Source: Mycobacterium gallinarum (lineage in GTDB: Bacteria > Actinomycetota > Actinomycetes > Mycobacteriales > Mycobacteriaceae). From it: a stretch of 64,000 bases of DNA. Both the position numbers and the translations under genes were made by a program. Below are positions 1 through 13,007 of this stretch, piece after piece (position 1 is the first letter of the stretch; every line of letters starts with the position of its first letter). The stretch lies in contig NZ_AP022601.1 in the NCBI RefSeq assembly GCF_010726765.1, positions 1,178,001 through 1,242,000 on the forward strand. Direction: 5' to 3'. Below the pieces are notes generated by a model. It did no database searches. It had not been told where the DNA came from and was given only the letters and a program-made list of their open reading frames with translations.

Positions 1-201
1 GACGAATGGACCTGACGCACCGGCCTTGACGATGAAGAGGTCGACGCCGAGAGAATCGACGGTTTTGTCGGCCTCCACGCGGAACCCGTTGGCTAGACCG
101 GTGAGAACGAGTGTCATCGCGAAGATGATCGCGGTGGACAGGATCGCGATGACGAATCGCCGTCGTCGCCACTGCATGTCGCGCAGCGCGGCCATCAGCA
201 T
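1..201 (-). CDS. ABC transporter permease, FtsX/MacB type (5' part only)
   Basis: Reading leftward from an ATG at 201, 67 residues are encoded before the window ends, so only the N-terminus is present. It starts MLMAALRDMQW, has a basic RRRR stretch, one strong membrane segment (roughly residues 16-36) and then a soluble-looking start (FRVEADKTVDSLGVDLF). This is the typical beginning of a MacB/FtsX-type permease and resembles, from memory, the Rv0072/Rv2563 permeases of M. tuberculosis. No good Shine-Dalgarno precedes the ATG; an in-frame ATG two codons later (195) is an alternative start. It follows the PfpI-like gene on the same strand with a gap of about 45 bp. The substrate cannot be told from this fragment. 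Confidence 0.75.
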   Translation of the reverse strand, partial: MLMAALRDMQWRRRRFVIAILSTAIIFAMTLVLTGLANGFRVEADKTVDSLGVDLFIVKAGASGPFV

Positions 202-246
202 GCTGGCGACGTTACCGACGGTTGCGCGTCCGCGGGTCGGGTTTGG

Positions 247-810
247 CTACGATGTGACCTTCGAAATGACCCCGACCAACGACTTGCAGAAGGCGGGTAG
301 GTCATCGGGTTTGCGACTCGAAACCAATGTGTTTGGGCCGCGCGAGCATTCGACGACTTCATCGTCGACCCAATTTGCGCCGGCGTTGACCAGATCCGTT
401 TTGACGCTGGGCCACGAGGTGATCGTGCGGCCGCGCACCACATCGGCCTCGACGAGCGTCCATGGCCCGTGGCAGATGACCGCGACGGGTTTCCCTTCGT
501 CGAAGAAGCCCTTGGCGAAGGCGACGGCGTCGCTGTTCGTGCGTAGGAAGTCGGGATTGGCGACACCGCCGGGCAGGACCAGCGCGGCGTAGTCGGATGC
601 GGACACGCTGCCCACCGCCTTGTCCGCCTCGAACGTGTCGGCCGGAGTCAAATGGTTGAAGCCTTGGACCTTGCCGACTTCGGTCGACACGAGTTCAGGT
701 GTCCCGCCCGCCTGTTCCACCGCCTTCCACGGTTCCGTCAACTCGACCTGCTCAACGCCTTCGGGCGCGACCAGGAACGCAATAGTCTTGCCATTCAGTG
801 AAGTTGCCAT
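247..810 (-). CDS. DJ-1/PfpI family protein (type 1 glutamine amidotransferase-like)
   Basis: The protein has 187 residues, the usual length of PfpI/YhbO-type proteins. The family signature is visible: an N-terminal strand KTIAFLVAPEGVEQVEL, the LVLPGGVANPDFLR loop, and the nucleophile elbow AVICHGPWTL, whose Cys-His is the catalytic pair of the family. Members act as proteases, chaperones or deglycases (glyoxalase III type) in the cytoplasm; which activity applies cannot be read here. The frame is open upstream, but the ATG at 810 is chosen because AAAGGA lies about nine bases before it and the homologous fold starts there. It stands alone and divergent from the small gene at 993. Confidence 0.85.
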   Translation of the reverse strand: MATSLNGKTIAFLVAPEGVEQVELTEPWKAVEQAGGTPELVSTEVGKVQGFNHLTPADTFEADKAVGSVSASDYAALVLPGGVANPDFLRTNSDAVAFAKGFFDEGKPVAVICHGPWTLVEADVVRGRTITSWPSVKTDLVNAGANWVDDEVVECSRGPNTLVSSRKPDDLPAFCKSLVGVISKVTS

Positions 811-884
811 GAATTTTTGTCCTTTGATCGTCGCTTTTTCACGCATACCCGGCGTGGTGAGCAACAAACAGGGCCGTTCAGGTC

Positions 885-898
885 GGTACACTCGTACC
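885..898. promoter_or_regulatory. Short palindrome between divergent genes
   Basis: GGTAC-ACTC-GTACC lies in the 182-bp region between the PfpI-like gene (minus) and the small gene at 993 (plus). It contains TACACT (887-892), which fits the mycobacterial -10 pattern TANNNT on the plus strand. It could be an operator or chance; nothing else was recognised in 811-992. Confidence 0.2.
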
Positions 899-992
899 AG
901 AGCTGGCCATTTTGGTCCGGCTGCGTTTTCTGCCGGATATCGCGCTTTCACCGACGAGCTGCGCGGGTGAGCACGAACGAAGGACGACGAGC

Positions 993-1145
993 ATGACTGC
1001 ATTGCAGGACTGGCTCAATGATCGGACAATGGATCCCCGCAACCTCAAGGGGTTGATCTGGGACGCGATCAAGGGCCTGTCGGTCGATGAGCCGCAATCA
1101 GTACCCGAGCACACCCTGATGCGCCGGGGACTCGAGCGCTGCTGA
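993..1145 (+). CDS. Small hypothetical protein (50 aa)
   Basis: A short frame begins MTALQDWLNDRTMDPRNL and ends LMRRGLERC. The start is supported by GAAGGA about 8-13 bases upstream of the ATG at 993. The protein is soluble, has one likely amphipathic helix (NLKGLIWDAIKGL) and a C-terminal cysteine. No domain was recognised. It ends six bases before the convergent P55 gene. I cannot assign a function; the frame could also be an unexpressed remnant. Confidence 0.45.
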   Translation: MTALQDWLNDRTMDPRNLKGLIWDAIKGLSVDEPQSVPEHTLMRRGLERC

Positions 1146-1151
1146 CCGGAA

Positions 1152-2855
1152 TCAATCGGCCCGGCGGTGGCCCCGCGGTTGTTCCAGGCGGGCCGTCTCA
1201 TCCGCAGACTGACTCGAAATGCGGTGTGTCGGCGTCTCGAATGCCTGAGTCGGGTTGTCGTCGGCCGGTGAACCGGCCCGCACCCGCTTCGGGACGTCTT
1301 CGACGGGTTCGGGCTCGTCAGCGTGCTCGTCACGACCGCTGATCAGCAGGGCGATGGCCGCCCCGACGATGCACACCATGCAGGTGATCCTGAAGATCTC
1401 GCCGTACTGCAGGACGTAGGCCTGACGTGATGCCTCGCTCACCCGCGCGGTAGCGGCCACTATCAGCCCACCGGGGGAGTCGGCGTCCGCGGGCGGCAGT
1501 GCCGCGAGACGCTCCTGCAGGTACTGGTTGAACTTGTACAGGCCCCATGCGGACAGCGCCGCAACGCCGATCAGCATGCCGATCATGCGGGCAACCACGA
1601 CGGCCGCCGAGGCGATGCCGTGCTGGGCGGCGGGTACCACACGTAACGTCGCCGACGTCAGCGGGCCGATGACCAGACCCAATCCCAGACCGGCGATCGC
1701 GAGGTCGGTATCCAGCATCGGCAACGAGATGAAGCCGAGGTCATGGCGGGCCGAAAGCACGTCCGCGGGCCAACCAGAGACCAGGTAGTAACCGCCTGCG
1801 GCAATCAACAGTCCGGCGCACGCGACGATCCGGTCGCCGACCTTGGTGGCGATCCAGCCGCCGAGCAGAGCCCCGATCGGCAGCGCGACGAGGAACCGCA
1901 GCAGCAGCAGGGCGGCCTCGATCTGGTCCTTGTCCAGCACTCCCTGACCGAACAGCTCGACGTTGACGAGCGTCACCATCAGGGCGGCGCCCGCGACCAG
2001 GGACGCGCCCAGCGCCGCGAGGAACGGCCGGAAGTGCACGCCTGCGGGCTCGATCAGCCGGGTCTTGGCGAACCGCTCCCACACGAAGAACGCCACGGCC
2101 GCGATCAGAGCGCCGATGAGCAAAATGACACCGTTGCGCGGTAATACCTCTTTGCCGTCCGGGGCGGGGTTGTAGAGGCCCCAGGTCGCCAGGCCCAGGG
2201 TCAACGCGAGCAGCAGACCGCCGACGACGTCGACCTTCTCTGGATTCTCGGGTTTCTGACGAGCAGGCAGGCTGAAGTGGATCATCACCATGGCGATGAT
2301 CGCGAGCGGCACATTGACCCAGAACACCGACTGCCAATGGCCGAACGCCCAGAGCAGCAGGATGCCGTAGATGGGTCCGAGCACACTGCCGAGTTCCTGG
2401 GCAGCGCCGACACCTCCGAGCACCGCGGCACGTTTGCGGCTCGACCACAGGTCGGCGGCGAGCGCCAGCGTGACCGGGAGCAGCGCACCGCTGGCAATGC
2501 CCTGGATCAACCGCCCGATGACGAGAATGTCGAGATCCGTCGACATCGCCGTGACCACCGAGCCGACGGCGAAACCGGCGAGGCTGACCTGCAACAACAT
2601 CTTTCGACCGAACCGGTCCGACGCGCGGCCCAGCAGTGGCATCGCCGCGATGTAGCCGAGCAGGTACACGGTGACGATCGGAGTGACCCGCTGGATCTGG
2701 TTCACCGCGATGCCGACATCGTTCATGATGTCGCGAATGATCGTGATCACGACATAGGTGTCGAGAGCACCGAGCAGCACGGCAAGGCTGCCTGCGCTGA
2801 TCGCGATGCGCCGACCGGCGGTCTCCGGCTGCGCGGTTTCGGTCGAAGCCTGCAT
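1152..2855 (-). CDS. MFS efflux pump P55 (Rv1410c-like)
   Basis: This 567-residue protein has about 14 hydrophobic segments and the MFS motif [11 protein letters not shown], between the second and third segments. The C-terminal 60-70 residues are hydrophilic, rich in acidic residues and Pro, and cytoplasmic. P55 is known in M. tuberculosis as a drug and lipid exporter that works with the lipoprotein LprG; together they move triacylated lipids/lipoglycans to the cell surface and confer intrinsic drug tolerance. Here the ATG (2855) overlaps the lprG stop as ATGA, so the two are translationally coupled with lprG first. Gene order and length match the M. tuberculosis pair. Confidence 0.93.
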   Translation of the reverse strand: MQASTETAQPETAGRRIAISAGSLAVLLGALDTYVVITIIRDIMNDVGIAVNQIQRVTPIVTVYLLGYIAAMPLLGRASDRFGRKMLLQVSLAGFAVGSVVTAMSTDLDILVIGRLIQGIASGALLPVTLALAADLWSSRKRAAVLGGVGAAQELGSVLGPIYGILLLWAFGHWQSVFWVNVPLAIIAMVMIHFSLPARQKPENPEKVDVVGGLLLALTLGLATWGLYNPAPDGKEVLPRNGVILLIGALIAAVAFFVWERFAKTRLIEPAGVHFRPFLAALGASLVAGAALMVTLVNVELFGQGVLDKDQIEAALLLLRFLVALPIGALLGGWIATKVGDRIVACAGLLIAAGGYYLVSGWPADVLSARHDLGFISLPMLDTDLAIAGLGLGLVIGPLTSATLRVVPAAQHGIASAAVVVARMIGMLIGVAALSAWGLYKFNQYLQERLAALPPADADSPGGLIVAATARVSEASRQAYVLQYGEIFRITCMVCIVGAAIALLISGRDEHADEPEPVEDVPKRVRAGSPADDNPTQAFETPTHRISSQSADETARLEQPRGHRRAD

Positions 2856-3547
2856 CAGACCGTCGGCTTGTTGACGGTGACCGGCTTACCCCAGTCCGAG
2901 ATCGCGATCGTGACGGCTTGGCCCTGGGCGGGCTCCATCTTGACCTGGACCAGTTCGTGATCGCCTTCTTCGGCAATCCACGCCGTGCCGGGCACCGGCT
3001 CTGTCACCGCGAGCTGTGGCGCGATCGCGTTCACGGCATCGACGCTGATCTTTCCGGTCACGCGGACCGTCTTTACGCCGTTGATGGTCTCGCGGCCCTC
3101 GGCCTTGGGGTCGGAGAAATTGGATATGACGTTGCCCACACCCTTCTCAGGCGACAGGAGCGCCGAGACGTCGTATATATCGGCGGCCGGCCCGAAGTCC
3201 TGGTAGGTGCCGGCCGTGATGGCGGCGTACAAGGTGCCGTCGAGGACGACGAAGCCGACGCCCTCGAGGCGGGTGCCCAGGAACGAGAGGTTGGCCTTGC
3301 CCTCCGCGGCGACGGCGGGCTTGAGGGTCAGATCGCCTTCGAGCGACTCGATCGGAAGAGCCGCGATCTCGCCTTGCACCGTCAGCAGCAGGTGCGCGCT
3401 GGTCTGGCTCTTGGTGGTCTCGGCGGACTGCTGCAGCAGCGTCGCGGCGTCGGGCAGGTTCGAGTCGTCCTCGGAGCTTGAGCACCCTGCGAGCAGAGCG
3501 ACGGAAGTGAAAAGCGCGGCGAAGATCGCCAAGAGGCGGGTCGGCAT
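2855..3547 (-). CDS. lprG: Lipoprotein LprG
   Basis: The 230-residue protein opens with a lipoprotein signal: a positively charged start, a hydrophobic stretch and the lipobox LAGC with the lipidated Cys at residue 21, followed by a Ser/acidic linker. The rest fits the LppX/LprA/LprF/LprG fold, a half-barrel with a cavity that holds acyl chains. LprG is known to carry triacylated glycolipids and triacylglycerol towards the outer membrane and to act with P55. It is the first gene of the minus-strand lprG-P55 operon and is divergent from ribC across 110 bp. Confidence 0.93.
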   Translation of the reverse strand: MPTRLLAIFAALFTSVALLAGCSSSEDDSNLPDAATLLQQSAETTKSQTSAHLLLTVQGEIAALPIESLEGDLTLKPAVAAEGKANLSFLGTRLEGVGFVVLDGTLYAAITAGTYQDFGPAADIYDVSALLSPEKGVGNVISNFSDPKAEGRETINGVKTVRVTGKISVDAVNAIAPQLAVTEPVPGTAWIAEEGDHELVQVKMEPAQGQAVTIAISDWGKPVTVNKPTV

Positions 3548-3645
3548 GACTGCATCGTAGTGGGTGGGGGCATCAGCAACCTTTAGCCGGGCGCGCGCGG
3601 GAGCGGAGAAGTAGCCGATGAGCTGGACTTTCTTGTATGGGGGAT

Positions 3646-3651
3646 TAGTCT
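3646..3651 (+). promoter_or_regulatory. Predicted -10 element of a leaderless ribC transcript
   Basis: TAGTCT fits TANNNT and ends six bases before the GTG start of ribC at 3658, the spacing expected when transcription starts on the first base of the start codon. No Shine-Dalgarno precedes that GTG, which agrees with leaderless expression. This is inference from spacing only; no clear -35 was seen. Confidence 0.4.
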
Positions 3652-3657
3652 GGCGGC

Positions 3658-4278
3658 GTGTTCACCGGAATCGTCGAAGAAATGGGCGAAATCGTCGGCA
3701 AGGAAGACCTGGGCGACTCCGCGAGGTTCGCCATCCGCGGGCCCATCGTCACCTCAGATGCCGGCCACGGTGACTCGATTGCGGTGAACGGTGTATGCCT
3801 CACCGTGGTCGAGGTGCGTTCCGACGGTGCGTTCACCGCCGATGTCATGGGCGAGACGCTGAACAGATCCAGCCTGCGCGGTGTCGGCGTGGGGAGCCGG
3901 GTGAATCTGGAGCGCGCGGCAGCGGTCAACAGCCGCCTCGGGGGTCATATCGTGCAGGGCCACGTAGACGGAACCGGTCACGTCATCGCGCGCACCCCCG
4001 CGCAGCATTGGGAGGTGGTGCGGATCGCACTGCCGATGGCCCTCAGTAGATATGTGGTCGAGAAGGGCTCCATCACCGTCGACGGTGTGTCGCTGACCGT
4101 CTCCGCCGTCGGACACGACTGGTTCGAGATCTCGCTCATTCCGACGACGCTCGAGCTGACGACGTTGGGACGGGCCGGCGTCGGCACCTCGGTCAACCTC
4201 GAGGTCGACATCATCGCCAAATATGTCGAGCGGCTGTTGGATGCCAGAGACGGCTCGATCGAAGCCTCGGGAGATTAA
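3658..4278 (+). CDS. ribC: Riboflavin synthase (alpha subunit)
   Basis: This 206-residue enzyme catalyses the dismutation of two 6,7-dimethyl-8-ribityllumazine molecules to riboflavin. The family's N-terminal signature [10 protein letters not shown] is exact. The protein is a tandem repeat of two lumazine-binding barrels: [13 protein letters not shown] marks the first and [13 protein letters not shown] the second. The start is GTG at 3658, fixed by the MFTGIVEE signature. It begins the plus-strand riboflavin cluster and is divergent from lprG. No FMN-riboswitch-like leader fits in the 110-bp gap. Confidence 0.97.
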   Translation: MFTGIVEEMGEIVGKEDLGDSARFAIRGPIVTSDAGHGDSIAVNGVCLTVVEVRSDGAFTADVMGETLNRSSLRGVGVGSRVNLERAAAVNSRLGGHIVQGHVDGTGHVIARTPAQHWEVVRIALPMALSRYVVEKGSITVDGVSLTVSAVGHDWFEISLIPTTLELTTLGRAGVGTSVNLEVDIIAKYVERLLDARDGSIEASGD

Positions 4279-4340
4279 CCGAAAACCCAGGTCAGGGGCG
4301 CGAGAATAAGACTTCGGCCCGGGTGGTTCATACTGATGTG

Positions 4341-6612
<2,272 letters not shown>

Positions 6613-6626
<14 letters not shown>

Positions 6627-7083
6627 GCGTCATCGCGACTTCGTCTCGGGGTTTCGCGTTGTCCGACACGGCGGCAAACCTGAAACCCAGGCTCTCGTAA
6701 ACGGCCCGCGCCGCCAGATTGCCGGATGCCACCCGCAGCGTGATGGTCTGGACGCCTTCGCTGCGAGCCCAGTCCACCGCAGCGGCCACCAGCGGGCGTG
6801 CCAGCCCCCGACCACGAACGATCGGGTCCAACCACAGCGAATAGAGATACACCGAGTCCGGATTCTCCTGCTGTGCGGCAATCAACCCGACGGGGCGACC
6901 GTCGACGAGCGTCGCGAATTGCGCGTGGTTGCGTAGCCGTCGCCGCCACTGCGCCGCGGTGAACCCGGCTTCCTTTTGGTATTGCGGATCCCGCTCTCCG
7001 AGCGCGTCGATCAGAGCCCGCAACCGAATCGCGGCGAACACCCTCCAATCGGACTCGGCGAAACGGATGACCTTCGCGGTCAT
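6613..7083 (-). CDS. GNAT-family N-acetyltransferase
   Basis: The protein has 156 residues and the GNAT fold. The acetyl-CoA loop is visible as LDPIVRGRGLARPLVAAAVDWA (motif A: VRGRGLA), followed by the motif B region TLRVASGNLAARAVYESLGF, a strong GNAT signature. The substrate is unknown. The ATG at 7083 overlaps the stop of the upstream gamma-glutamyltransferase gene as ATGA, so both are made from one minus-strand message. An amine-bearing peptide or amino acid substrate linked to glutathione-like metabolism is possible but speculative. Confidence 0.88.
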
Positions 7084-9047
7084 CCGGTGTCGCCCATCAC
7101 CAGCCCCTCACGGCGAGGATCAGCGCCACCGATGAAACCGTCGTTGTCACGGATGATCGCGGACAATCCGCTCGTCTGATCGGCCAGGTCGACCTGATGT
7201 CCGAGTTTGCGCAAACCGATCACGAGCGGGTCGTGGTCGCCGTTGTCGGATGTGTCGATGACGGGATGCTCGCCGCCGACGTTGGTCTTCGGAGTGTTGG
7301 CCGCGCCGAAGTCGACCATGGACACCGCCTGCTGCGGGTCCAGGCCCCAATCCACCATTCCCACAATGGTTTTCACGACAAACTGGATGATGACCGAGCC
7401 GCCCGGCGATCCGAGTGTCGCGTACAGGGGACCTCGCGTTCCGGGCTGGTCTGCCGCGTCGAAGACCAACGTGGGCGCCATCGAGCTGCGCGGTCGCTTA
7501 CCGGGCTGGATTCGGTTGGCGACCGGAGCGCCGTCGGGTCCGGTGGGTTCGGCCGAGAAGTCGGTGAGTTGGTTGTTGAGGATGAAGCCGTCCACCATGT
7601 GGAACGAGCCGAATGACGACTCGATCGTCGTGGTCATCGATGCGGCGTTTCCGCGCGCGTCGATGATGCTGATCTGACTTGTTCCGTGCTCCGGGGGCGG
7701 CGGCACCGGGGTGGTCGGCGGGCCGAATTCTCCTGGTTTCGCCGTGCCCATCGAACGTTGCTCGGAGATCAGTGCCGCGCGGCCCGCGAGGTAGTCAGTG
7801 TTGATCAAGGTATTGGGCGTGCCACCGGGCAGCGGAACGAAATCGGTGTCGGCCACGTACTTGTCCCGGTCGGCGTAGGCCAACCGCTCCGCCTCGGAGA
7901 TCAGGTGCACGCCCATCACGGATGGTCTGCCCCCGTCTAGATCGATGTCCGTGGGCTTATGGCCCGCCATGGCGAAGTGTTCGAGGATGCCCAGCGTGGA
8001 GGCGACTGCGATGCCCCCGGACGAGGGAGGCGGCATGCCGCAGATCACCTTGCCGCGATATGGCGAACACAGCGCCTCGCGCATTTTCACGGCGTATCCG
8101 GCAAGGTCTTCGCGGGTCATCATGCCTGGGGTGCGCCCGCCCGAGATGTCGGCCACCGCGTCGACGATATCGCCGGCGATCGCACCGGTGTAAAACGATT
8201 GCGGATCAGATGCGATGACCCCCAACGTCTTTGCGTAGGCGGGATTGGTCAGGACTGTCCCTTCGGACTTCGCGCTGCCGTCAGGGTTCAGGAAGTATTC
8301 GGCCGCCCGTGGATCCAATTTCAGTTGCGAGGCAGCGCCGGCGATGGCGGTCGCCATTCGCGTGCTGATCTTGAAGCCGTCGTCGGCGAGGGTGACCGCA
8401 GGACTGAACAAGTCGCGCCAACCGGTCTTCCCGTGCTCAGCGTGCACCTCCTGCATAAGCCGCACAATTCCAGGCACCCCGATCGAACGGCCGGATGCGC
8501 GGGTGTCGGGCTTGGGTTCGGTGCGGTCGGTGTCGGAGATCCAGCGCAGGTAGTTCTCGGTTGCCGCCGCCGGTGCGACCTCTCGGCCGTCGTAGGCCTG
8601 GACCGAATCCGCCGCCGCGTCGTAGTACAGCAGGAAGCCGCCGCCGCCGAGGCCGGACGACTGCGGCTCGACCAGACCGAGCACCGCCTGCGCGGCGACC
8701 AGCGCGTCGGCGGCCGTGCCACCGTCGCGAAGAACCTCACATGCGGCTTGGGTGGAGAGCGGATTGGCGGTGGCCACGGAGTAGGTGCTGGTCCGGACGG
8801 CGGTCATTTCCTTGCGGTATCCGGTCGCGACTGCGGGATTGGTGGAGATATTTCGGGACGTGGTGACGGTCGGGCTGGCCGGGGCCTTGGGCGCCGCGGT
8901 GCCGTTGGCGACGATTGCGCACGGTCCGGCGGCGTCGGGCTCCGCGTTCTCGTCGGCCGCACATCCGGCAAGCACCAAGACGACGCCGGTCAGCGGGGCA
9001 ATTACCTTGGTCAGCGCCGAAAACCGCATCACCCGACGGTAGTTCAT
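7080..9047 (-). CDS. ggt: Gamma-glutamyltransferase, lipoprotein form
   Basis: This 655-residue precursor begins with a lipoprotein signal ending in LAGC (Cys29 from this start), so the enzyme is predicted to be anchored outside the cytoplasmic membrane. The family hallmark for autocleavage is EHGTSQISI near residue 453-461: Thr456 would become the N-terminal nucleophile of the small subunit. GSPGG and [14 protein letters not shown] also fit the family. It transfers or hydrolyses gamma-glutamyl groups from glutathione-like peptides. An ATG at 9029 (MRFSALT) gives a more usual signal length and is an equally good start. The uvrC gene diverges only 35 bp away. Confidence 0.93.
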   Translation of the reverse strand: MNYRRVMRFSALTKVIAPLTGVVLVLAGCAADENAEPDAAGPCAIVANGTAAPKAPASPTVTTSRNISTNPAVATGYRKEMTAVRTSTYSVATANPLSTQAACEVLRDGGTAADALVAAQAVLGLVEPQSSGLGGGGFLLYYDAAADSVQAYDGREVAPAAATENYLRWISDTDRTEPKPDTRASGRSIGVPGIVRLMQEVHAEHGKTGWRDLFSPAVTLADDGFKISTRMATAIAGAASQLKLDPRAAEYFLNPDGSAKSEGTVLTNPAYAKTLGVIASDPQSFYTGAIAGDIVDAVADISGGRTPGMMTREDLAGYAVKMREALCSPYRGKVICGMPPPSSGGIAVASTLGILEHFAMAGHKPTDIDLDGGRPSVMGVHLISEAERLAYADRDKYVADTDFVPLPGGTPNTLINTDYLAGRAALISEQRSMGTAKPGEFGPPTTPVPPPPEHGTSQISIIDARGNAASMTTTIESSFGSFHMVDGFILNNQLTDFSAEPTGPDGAPVANRIQPGKRPRSSMAPTLVFDAADQPGTRGPLYATLGSPGGSVIIQFVVKTIVGMVDWGLDPQQAVSMVDFGAANTPKTNVGGEHPVIDTSDNGDHDPLVIGLRKLGHQVDLADQTSGLSAIIRDNDGFIGGADPRREGLVMGDTG

Positions 9048-9069
9048 CGGACTCGTCCGGGGACGGCAG

Positions 9070-9075
9070 TAACCT
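9070..9075 (+). promoter_or_regulatory. Predicted -10 element of a leaderless uvrC transcript
   Basis: TAACCT fits TANNNT and lies exactly seven bases before the GTG at 9083. No ribosome-binding site precedes the GTG, as expected for a leaderless message. The element sits within the 35-bp gap to the divergent ggt gene. Confidence 0.4.
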
Positions 9076-9082
9076 GGAATCC

Positions 9083-11065
9083 GTGCCCGATCCAGCGACG
9101 TACCGACCCGCTCCCGGGTCGATCCCCATCCAGCCGGGTGTCTACCGGTTCCGGGATCCGCACGGTCGGGTGATCTACGTCGGCAAGGCCAAGAGTCTGC
9201 GGAGCCGGCTGAACTCGTACTTCGCCGATTTGTCCGGCCTGGCGCCGCGCACCCGCCAGATGGTGACGTCGGCGGCCGGCGTCGAGTGGACCGTGGTCAA
9301 CACCGAAGTCGAGGCGCTGCAGCTCGAGTACAACTGGATCAAGGAGTTCGATCCGCGGTTCAACGTGCGCTACCGCGATGACAAGTCGTACCCGGTGCTC
9401 GCCGTGACGCTGAACGAGGAGTACCCGCGGCTGATGGTCTATCGCGGCGCGCGGCGCAAGGGGGTTCGCTATTTCGGGCCCTACTCGCATGCGTGGGCGA
9501 TCCGCGAAACGCTCGACCTGCTGACCCGGGTCTTTCCGGCGCGCACCTGTTCGGCGGGAGTTTTCAAGCGGCACAGGCAGATCGACCGGCCCTGCCTGCT
9601 CGGGTACATCGACAAGTGCTCGGCACCGTGCGTCGGGCGGGTGACGGCCGAGTCGCACCGGCAGATCGTCGAGAATTTCTGCGACTTCTTGGCGGGCAAG
9701 ACCGACCGGCTGATCCGTGACATGGAACACGAGATGAACCGTGCTGCCGAGCTGCTGGACTTCGAGCGGGCGGCCCGGTTGCGGGACAACATTTCCGCGA
9801 TGAAGCGGGCTATGGAGAAGCAGGCCGTGGTGTTCGGCGACGGCACCGACGCGGACGTGGTGGCCTTCGCCGACGACGATCTGGAAGCTGCTGTGCAGGT
9901 GTTCCACGTGCGGGGTGGCCGGGTGCGCGGCCAGCGCGGTTGGATCGTCGAAAAGTCCGGTGAGCCTGGTGAATCCGGCCTCGAGTACCTCGTCGAGCAG
10001 TTCCTGACCCAGTTCTACGGCGATCAGGCCGACCTCGACGGCGCCGCCGATATGTCGTTGACGCCGGTGCCCCGGCAGGTGCTGGTCCCGTGTCTGCCGG
10101 ACAACGCCGAAGAAATCGAGACGTGGTTGTCACAGCTGCGCGGCTCGAGGGTGTCGGTGCGGGTCCCTCAGCGCGGTGACAAACGCGCGCTGGCCGAGAC
10201 GGTCAAACGCAACGCGCAGGATGCGCTGACGCAGCACAAACTCCGGCGAGCGGGCGACTTCACCGCAAGAAGCGCTGCATTGCAGAGCATTCAGGAATCG
10301 CTGGGTCTGGCCGACGCGCCGCTTCGCATCGAGTGCGTCGACATCAGCCACGTTCAGGGCACCGATGTCGTGGCCTCGCTGGTGGTGTTCGAGGACGGGC
10401 TACCGCGCAAGTCCGACTATCGCCACTATGCGATCAGGGGCGCTGCGGGGGAGGGGCGCTCCGACGACGTCGCGTCGATCGCCGAGGTAACCCGGCGACG
10501 TTTCCACCGGCACGTGCACGACCTGCAACATCCGACAGAGCTTGCACTGGAAGGGAAATCGCGAAAATTCGCCTACCCGCCCAATCTGTTCGTCGTCGAC
10601 GGCGGAGCCCCGCAGGTCAACGCCGCGCAGGCGGTGCTCGATGAGCTGGGTATCAGCGATGTCGCCGTCATCGGGCTGGCGAAACGGCTGGAAGAGGTGT
10701 GGGTCCCGGCTGAGCCTGACCCTCTGATCATGCCGCGCAATAGCGAAGGCTTGTATCTGCTGCAGCGGGTACGCGACGAGGCGCACCGGTTCGCGATCAC
10801 CTATCACCGCAGCAAGCGGTCGAAGCGGATGACGGCGTCGGCCCTGGATTCGATCCGCGGGCTCGGCGAGCATCGTCGTAAGGCGCTGGTCACCCATTTC
10901 GGATCGGTCGCTCGCTTGAAGGAGGCCAGCGTCGAGGAGATCACCGCCGTGCCCGGCATCGGTGCGGCGACGGCGAAGGCCGTTCTGGAAGCTCTCGGTG
11001 TCCCGCCCGATTCCGGAGCGCCCGAACCGGTTATCGGCAATGATCAGAGCAGAGCATCCGGATGA
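9083..11065 (+). CDS. uvrC: Excinuclease ABC subunit C
   Basis: UvrC makes both incisions around a DNA lesion in nucleotide excision repair after loading by UvrA/UvrB. The 660-residue protein has the GIY-YIG nuclease ([20 protein letters not shown]), a UVR helix pair that binds UvrB ([20 protein letters not shown]), the RNase-H-like nuclease ([15 protein letters not shown]), and C-terminal helix-hairpin-helix repeats ([19 protein letters not shown] and [13 protein letters not shown]). The start is taken as GTG 9083 ([13 protein letters not shown]); the frame is open further upstream but runs into ggt on the other strand. It heads the uvrC-rapZ-yvcK-whiA operon. Confidence 0.97.
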   Translation: MPDPATYRPAPGSIPIQPGVYRFRDPHGRVIYVGKAKSLRSRLNSYFADLSGLAPRTRQMVTSAAGVEWTVVNTEVEALQLEYNWIKEFDPRFNVRYRDDKSYPVLAVTLNEEYPRLMVYRGARRKGVRYFGPYSHAWAIRETLDLLTRVFPARTCSAGVFKRHRQIDRPCLLGYIDKCSAPCVGRVTAESHRQIVENFCDFLAGKTDRLIRDMEHEMNRAAELLDFERAARLRDNISAMKRAMEKQAVVFGDGTDADVVAFADDDLEAAVQVFHVRGGRVRGQRGWIVEKSGEPGESGLEYLVEQFLTQFYGDQADLDGAADMSLTPVPRQVLVPCLPDNAEEIETWLSQLRGSRVSVRVPQRGDKRALAETVKRNAQDALTQHKLRRAGDFTARSAALQSIQESLGLADAPLRIECVDISHVQGTDVVASLVVFEDGLPRKSDYRHYAIRGAAGEGRSDDVASIAEVTRRRFHRHVHDLQHPTELALEGKSRKFAYPPNLFVVDGGAPQVNAAQAVLDELGISDVAVIGLAKRLEEVWVPAEPDPLIMPRNSEGLYLLQRVRDEAHRFAITYHRSKRSKRMTASALDSIRGLGEHRRKALVTHFGSVARLKEASVEEITAVPGIGAATAKAVLEALGVPPDSGAPEPVIGNDQSRASG

Positions 11066-11988
11066 CAGATCAGGGCATGCAAAAAGAATTGCAGGATGGC
11101 GCCGGCAACGGCGAACGTGGGGGATCCGGCATCGATGTCGTACTGGTCACCGGGCTGTCCGGCGCAGGCCGGGGTACGGCGGCCAAGGTGCTGGAGGATC
11201 TCGGCTGGTATGTGGCCGACAATCTGCCGCCCGAGCTGATCGCTCGGATGGTAGAGCTTGGACTGGCGGCGGGCTCGCGGATCACCCAGCTGGCGGTGGT
11301 CATGGACGTGCGGTCCCGCGGGTTCACCGGCGATCTCGACTGGGTCCGCAAGGACCTGGCCACCCGCAACATCACCCCGCGGGTGCTGTTTCTCGAAGCG
11401 TCCGACGACATCCTGGTCCGCCGCTATGAGCAAAACCGGCGCAGCCATCCATTGCAGGGGAATCAGACTCTTGCAGAAGGCATTGCGGCCGAGCGGACCA
11501 TGCTCGCGCCCATCCGGGCCGCCGCTGATCTGGTCATCGACACGTCGACACTGCCCGTTCCCGCGTTGCGGGAAAGCATCGAGCGCGCCTTCGGCGGCGA
11601 AACCGTCGCTCACACCAATGTCACCGTCGAGTCCTTCGGATACAAGTACGGGTTGCCCATGGACGCCGATACGGTGATGGATGTGCGCTTTCTGCCAAAT
11701 CCGCATTGGGTGGACGAGCTACGACCGCATAGCGGACAGCACCCGGCCGTCCGCGACTACGTACTCGGCCAACCGGGCGCCGGAGAATTCTTGGAGACCT
11801 ACCATCGTCTGCTGGACTTCGTCATCGACGGATACCGTCGCGAGGGTAAGCGCTATATGACTGTTGCTATTGGCTGCACCGGAGGTAAGCATCGCAGCGT
11901 GGCGATCGCCGAGGCGCTGGCGGCCAGACTGCAGGGCGGTGACGACCTCACGGTGCGGGTATTGCACCGGGATTTGGGGCGCGAATGA
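11062..11988 (+). CDS. rapZ: RapZ-family nucleotide-binding protein (Rv1421-like)
   Basis: This 308-residue protein belongs to the RapZ/YvcJ family. In E. coli RapZ is an RNase adaptor that controls amino-sugar synthesis through small RNAs; in Gram-positives its job is less clear. The N-terminal P-loop reads GLSGAGRGT (about residues 31-39), with Arg-Gly in place of the usual Lys-Ser; ADNLPPELI follows. The C-terminal domain carries the family motif [11 protein letters not shown]. The ATG overlaps the uvrC stop and its own stop overlaps yvcK, both as ATGA. Its position next to yvcK and whiA is the standard actinobacterial arrangement. Confidence 0.93.
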   Translation: MTDQGMQKELQDGAGNGERGGSGIDVVLVTGLSGAGRGTAAKVLEDLGWYVADNLPPELIARMVELGLAAGSRITQLAVVMDVRSRGFTGDLDWVRKDLATRNITPRVLFLEASDDILVRRYEQNRRSHPLQGNQTLAEGIAAERTMLAPIRAAADLVIDTSTLPVPALRESIERAFGGETVAHTNVTVESFGYKYGLPMDADTVMDVRFLPNPHWVDELRPHSGQHPAVRDYVLGQPGAGEFLETYHRLLDFVIDGYRREGKRYMTVAIGCTGGKHRSVAIAEALAARLQGGDDLTVRVLHRDLGRE

Positions 11989-13007
11989 GTCCGCGGATCG
12001 TTGCCCTCGGAGGTGGGCACGGCCTCTACGCCACGCTGTCGGCGGCCCGCAGACTCACCCCGCACGTCACCGCGATCGTCACGGTCGCCGACGACGGTGG
12101 TTCCTCCGGCCGGCTACGCAGCGAACTCGATGTCGTGCCGCCGGGTGATCTGCGAATGGCTTTGGCCGCGTTGGCATCCGACACACCGCATGGGCGACTC
12201 TGGGCGACGATCCTGCAGCATCGGTTTGGTGGCAACGGTGCGCTCGCGGGGCACCCGATCGGCAACCTGATGCTCGCGGGTCTCAACGAGGTGCTCGCCG
12301 ATCCGGTGGCGGCGCTCGACGAGCTGGGCCGCGTCCTCGGCATCCACGGCCGGGTCCTGCCGATGTGCCCGATGGGCCTGAGCATCGAGGCCGACGTGGC
12401 GGGCCTGGAATCCGATCCGCGGATGAGCCGGGTGATCCGGGGGCAGGTGGCGATCGCGACCACCGTCGGGAAGGTGCGCAGGGTCCGGTTGATACCGGGT
12501 GACCCGCCGGCCACCAGGCAGGCGGTGGACGCGATCATGGCCGCCGACCTGGTCGTGCTCGGTCCTGGGTCGTGGTTCACGAGCGTCATCCCGCACGTGC
12601 TCGTTCCGCAGCTGGTGGCGGCGCTGCAGGCGACGGCCGCACGTCGGGCGCTGGTGGTGAACCTGGTGGCAGAACCCGGGGAGACCGCGGAGTTCTCGGC
12701 CGAACGTCATATCCATGTGTTGTCGCAGCACGCGCCGGGTTTCACGATGCACGAGGTCATCGTCGACGCCAGCCGTGTCCCGACCGAGCGGGAGCGTGAG
12801 CAATTGCGCCGAACCGCGAAAATCTTGGATGCCCAAGTGGAGTTTGCTGACGTGTCCAGACCTGGTACACCTTTACATGACCCGGCGAGGTTGGCCGCGG
12901 CTCTGGAGGGTGTGCGGTTGCGTGGTGCGGCGCCGCCTGCGTCTCCAACGCCGACCGTGCCCACACCGACAGCGAACGGACCGAGAGGTGACGACTCGTG
13001 GCGATGA
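11985..13007 (+). CDS. cuvA: YvcK/CuvA family protein (UDP-sugar binding, cell-wall control)
   Basis: The 340-residue protein starts with the family's glycine-rich nucleotide site [18 protein letters not shown] and contains [14 protein letters not shown] and [15 protein letters not shown], all typical of YvcK (GlmR, CuvA). Homologues bind UDP-GlcNAc and are needed for peptidoglycan precursor control and growth on gluconeogenic carbon; the mycobacterial protein localises to growth poles. The last ~30 residues are a Pro/Thr-rich tail. It overlaps rapZ by four bases and whiA by ten. Confidence 0.93.
   Translation: MSPRIVALGGGHGLYATLSAARRLTPHVTAIVTVADDGGSSGRLRSELDVVPPGDLRMALAALASDTPHGRLWATILQHRFGGNGALAGHPIGNLMLAGLNEVLADPVAALDELGRVLGIHGRVLPMCPMGLSIEADVAGLESDPRMSRVIRGQVAIATTVGKVRRVRLIPGDPPATRQAVDAIMAADLVVLGPGSWFTSVIPHVLVPQLVAALQATAARRALVVNLVAEPGETAEFSAERHIHVLSQHAPGFTMHEVIVDASRVPTEREREQLRRTAKILDAQVEFADVSRPGTPLHDPARLAAALEGVRLRGAAPPASPTPTVPTPTANGPRGDDSWR

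Noticed and set aside
3548..3657. FMN riboswitch before the riboflavin genes
   Set aside because: The gap is only 110 bp, shared with divergent lprG, and the ribC start looks leaderless; no conserved FMN-aptamer segments were seen.
7959..9173. 404-codon plus-strand frame opposite ggt
   Set aside because: Shadow of ggt; composition without any recognisable fold, and it would also overlap uvrC.
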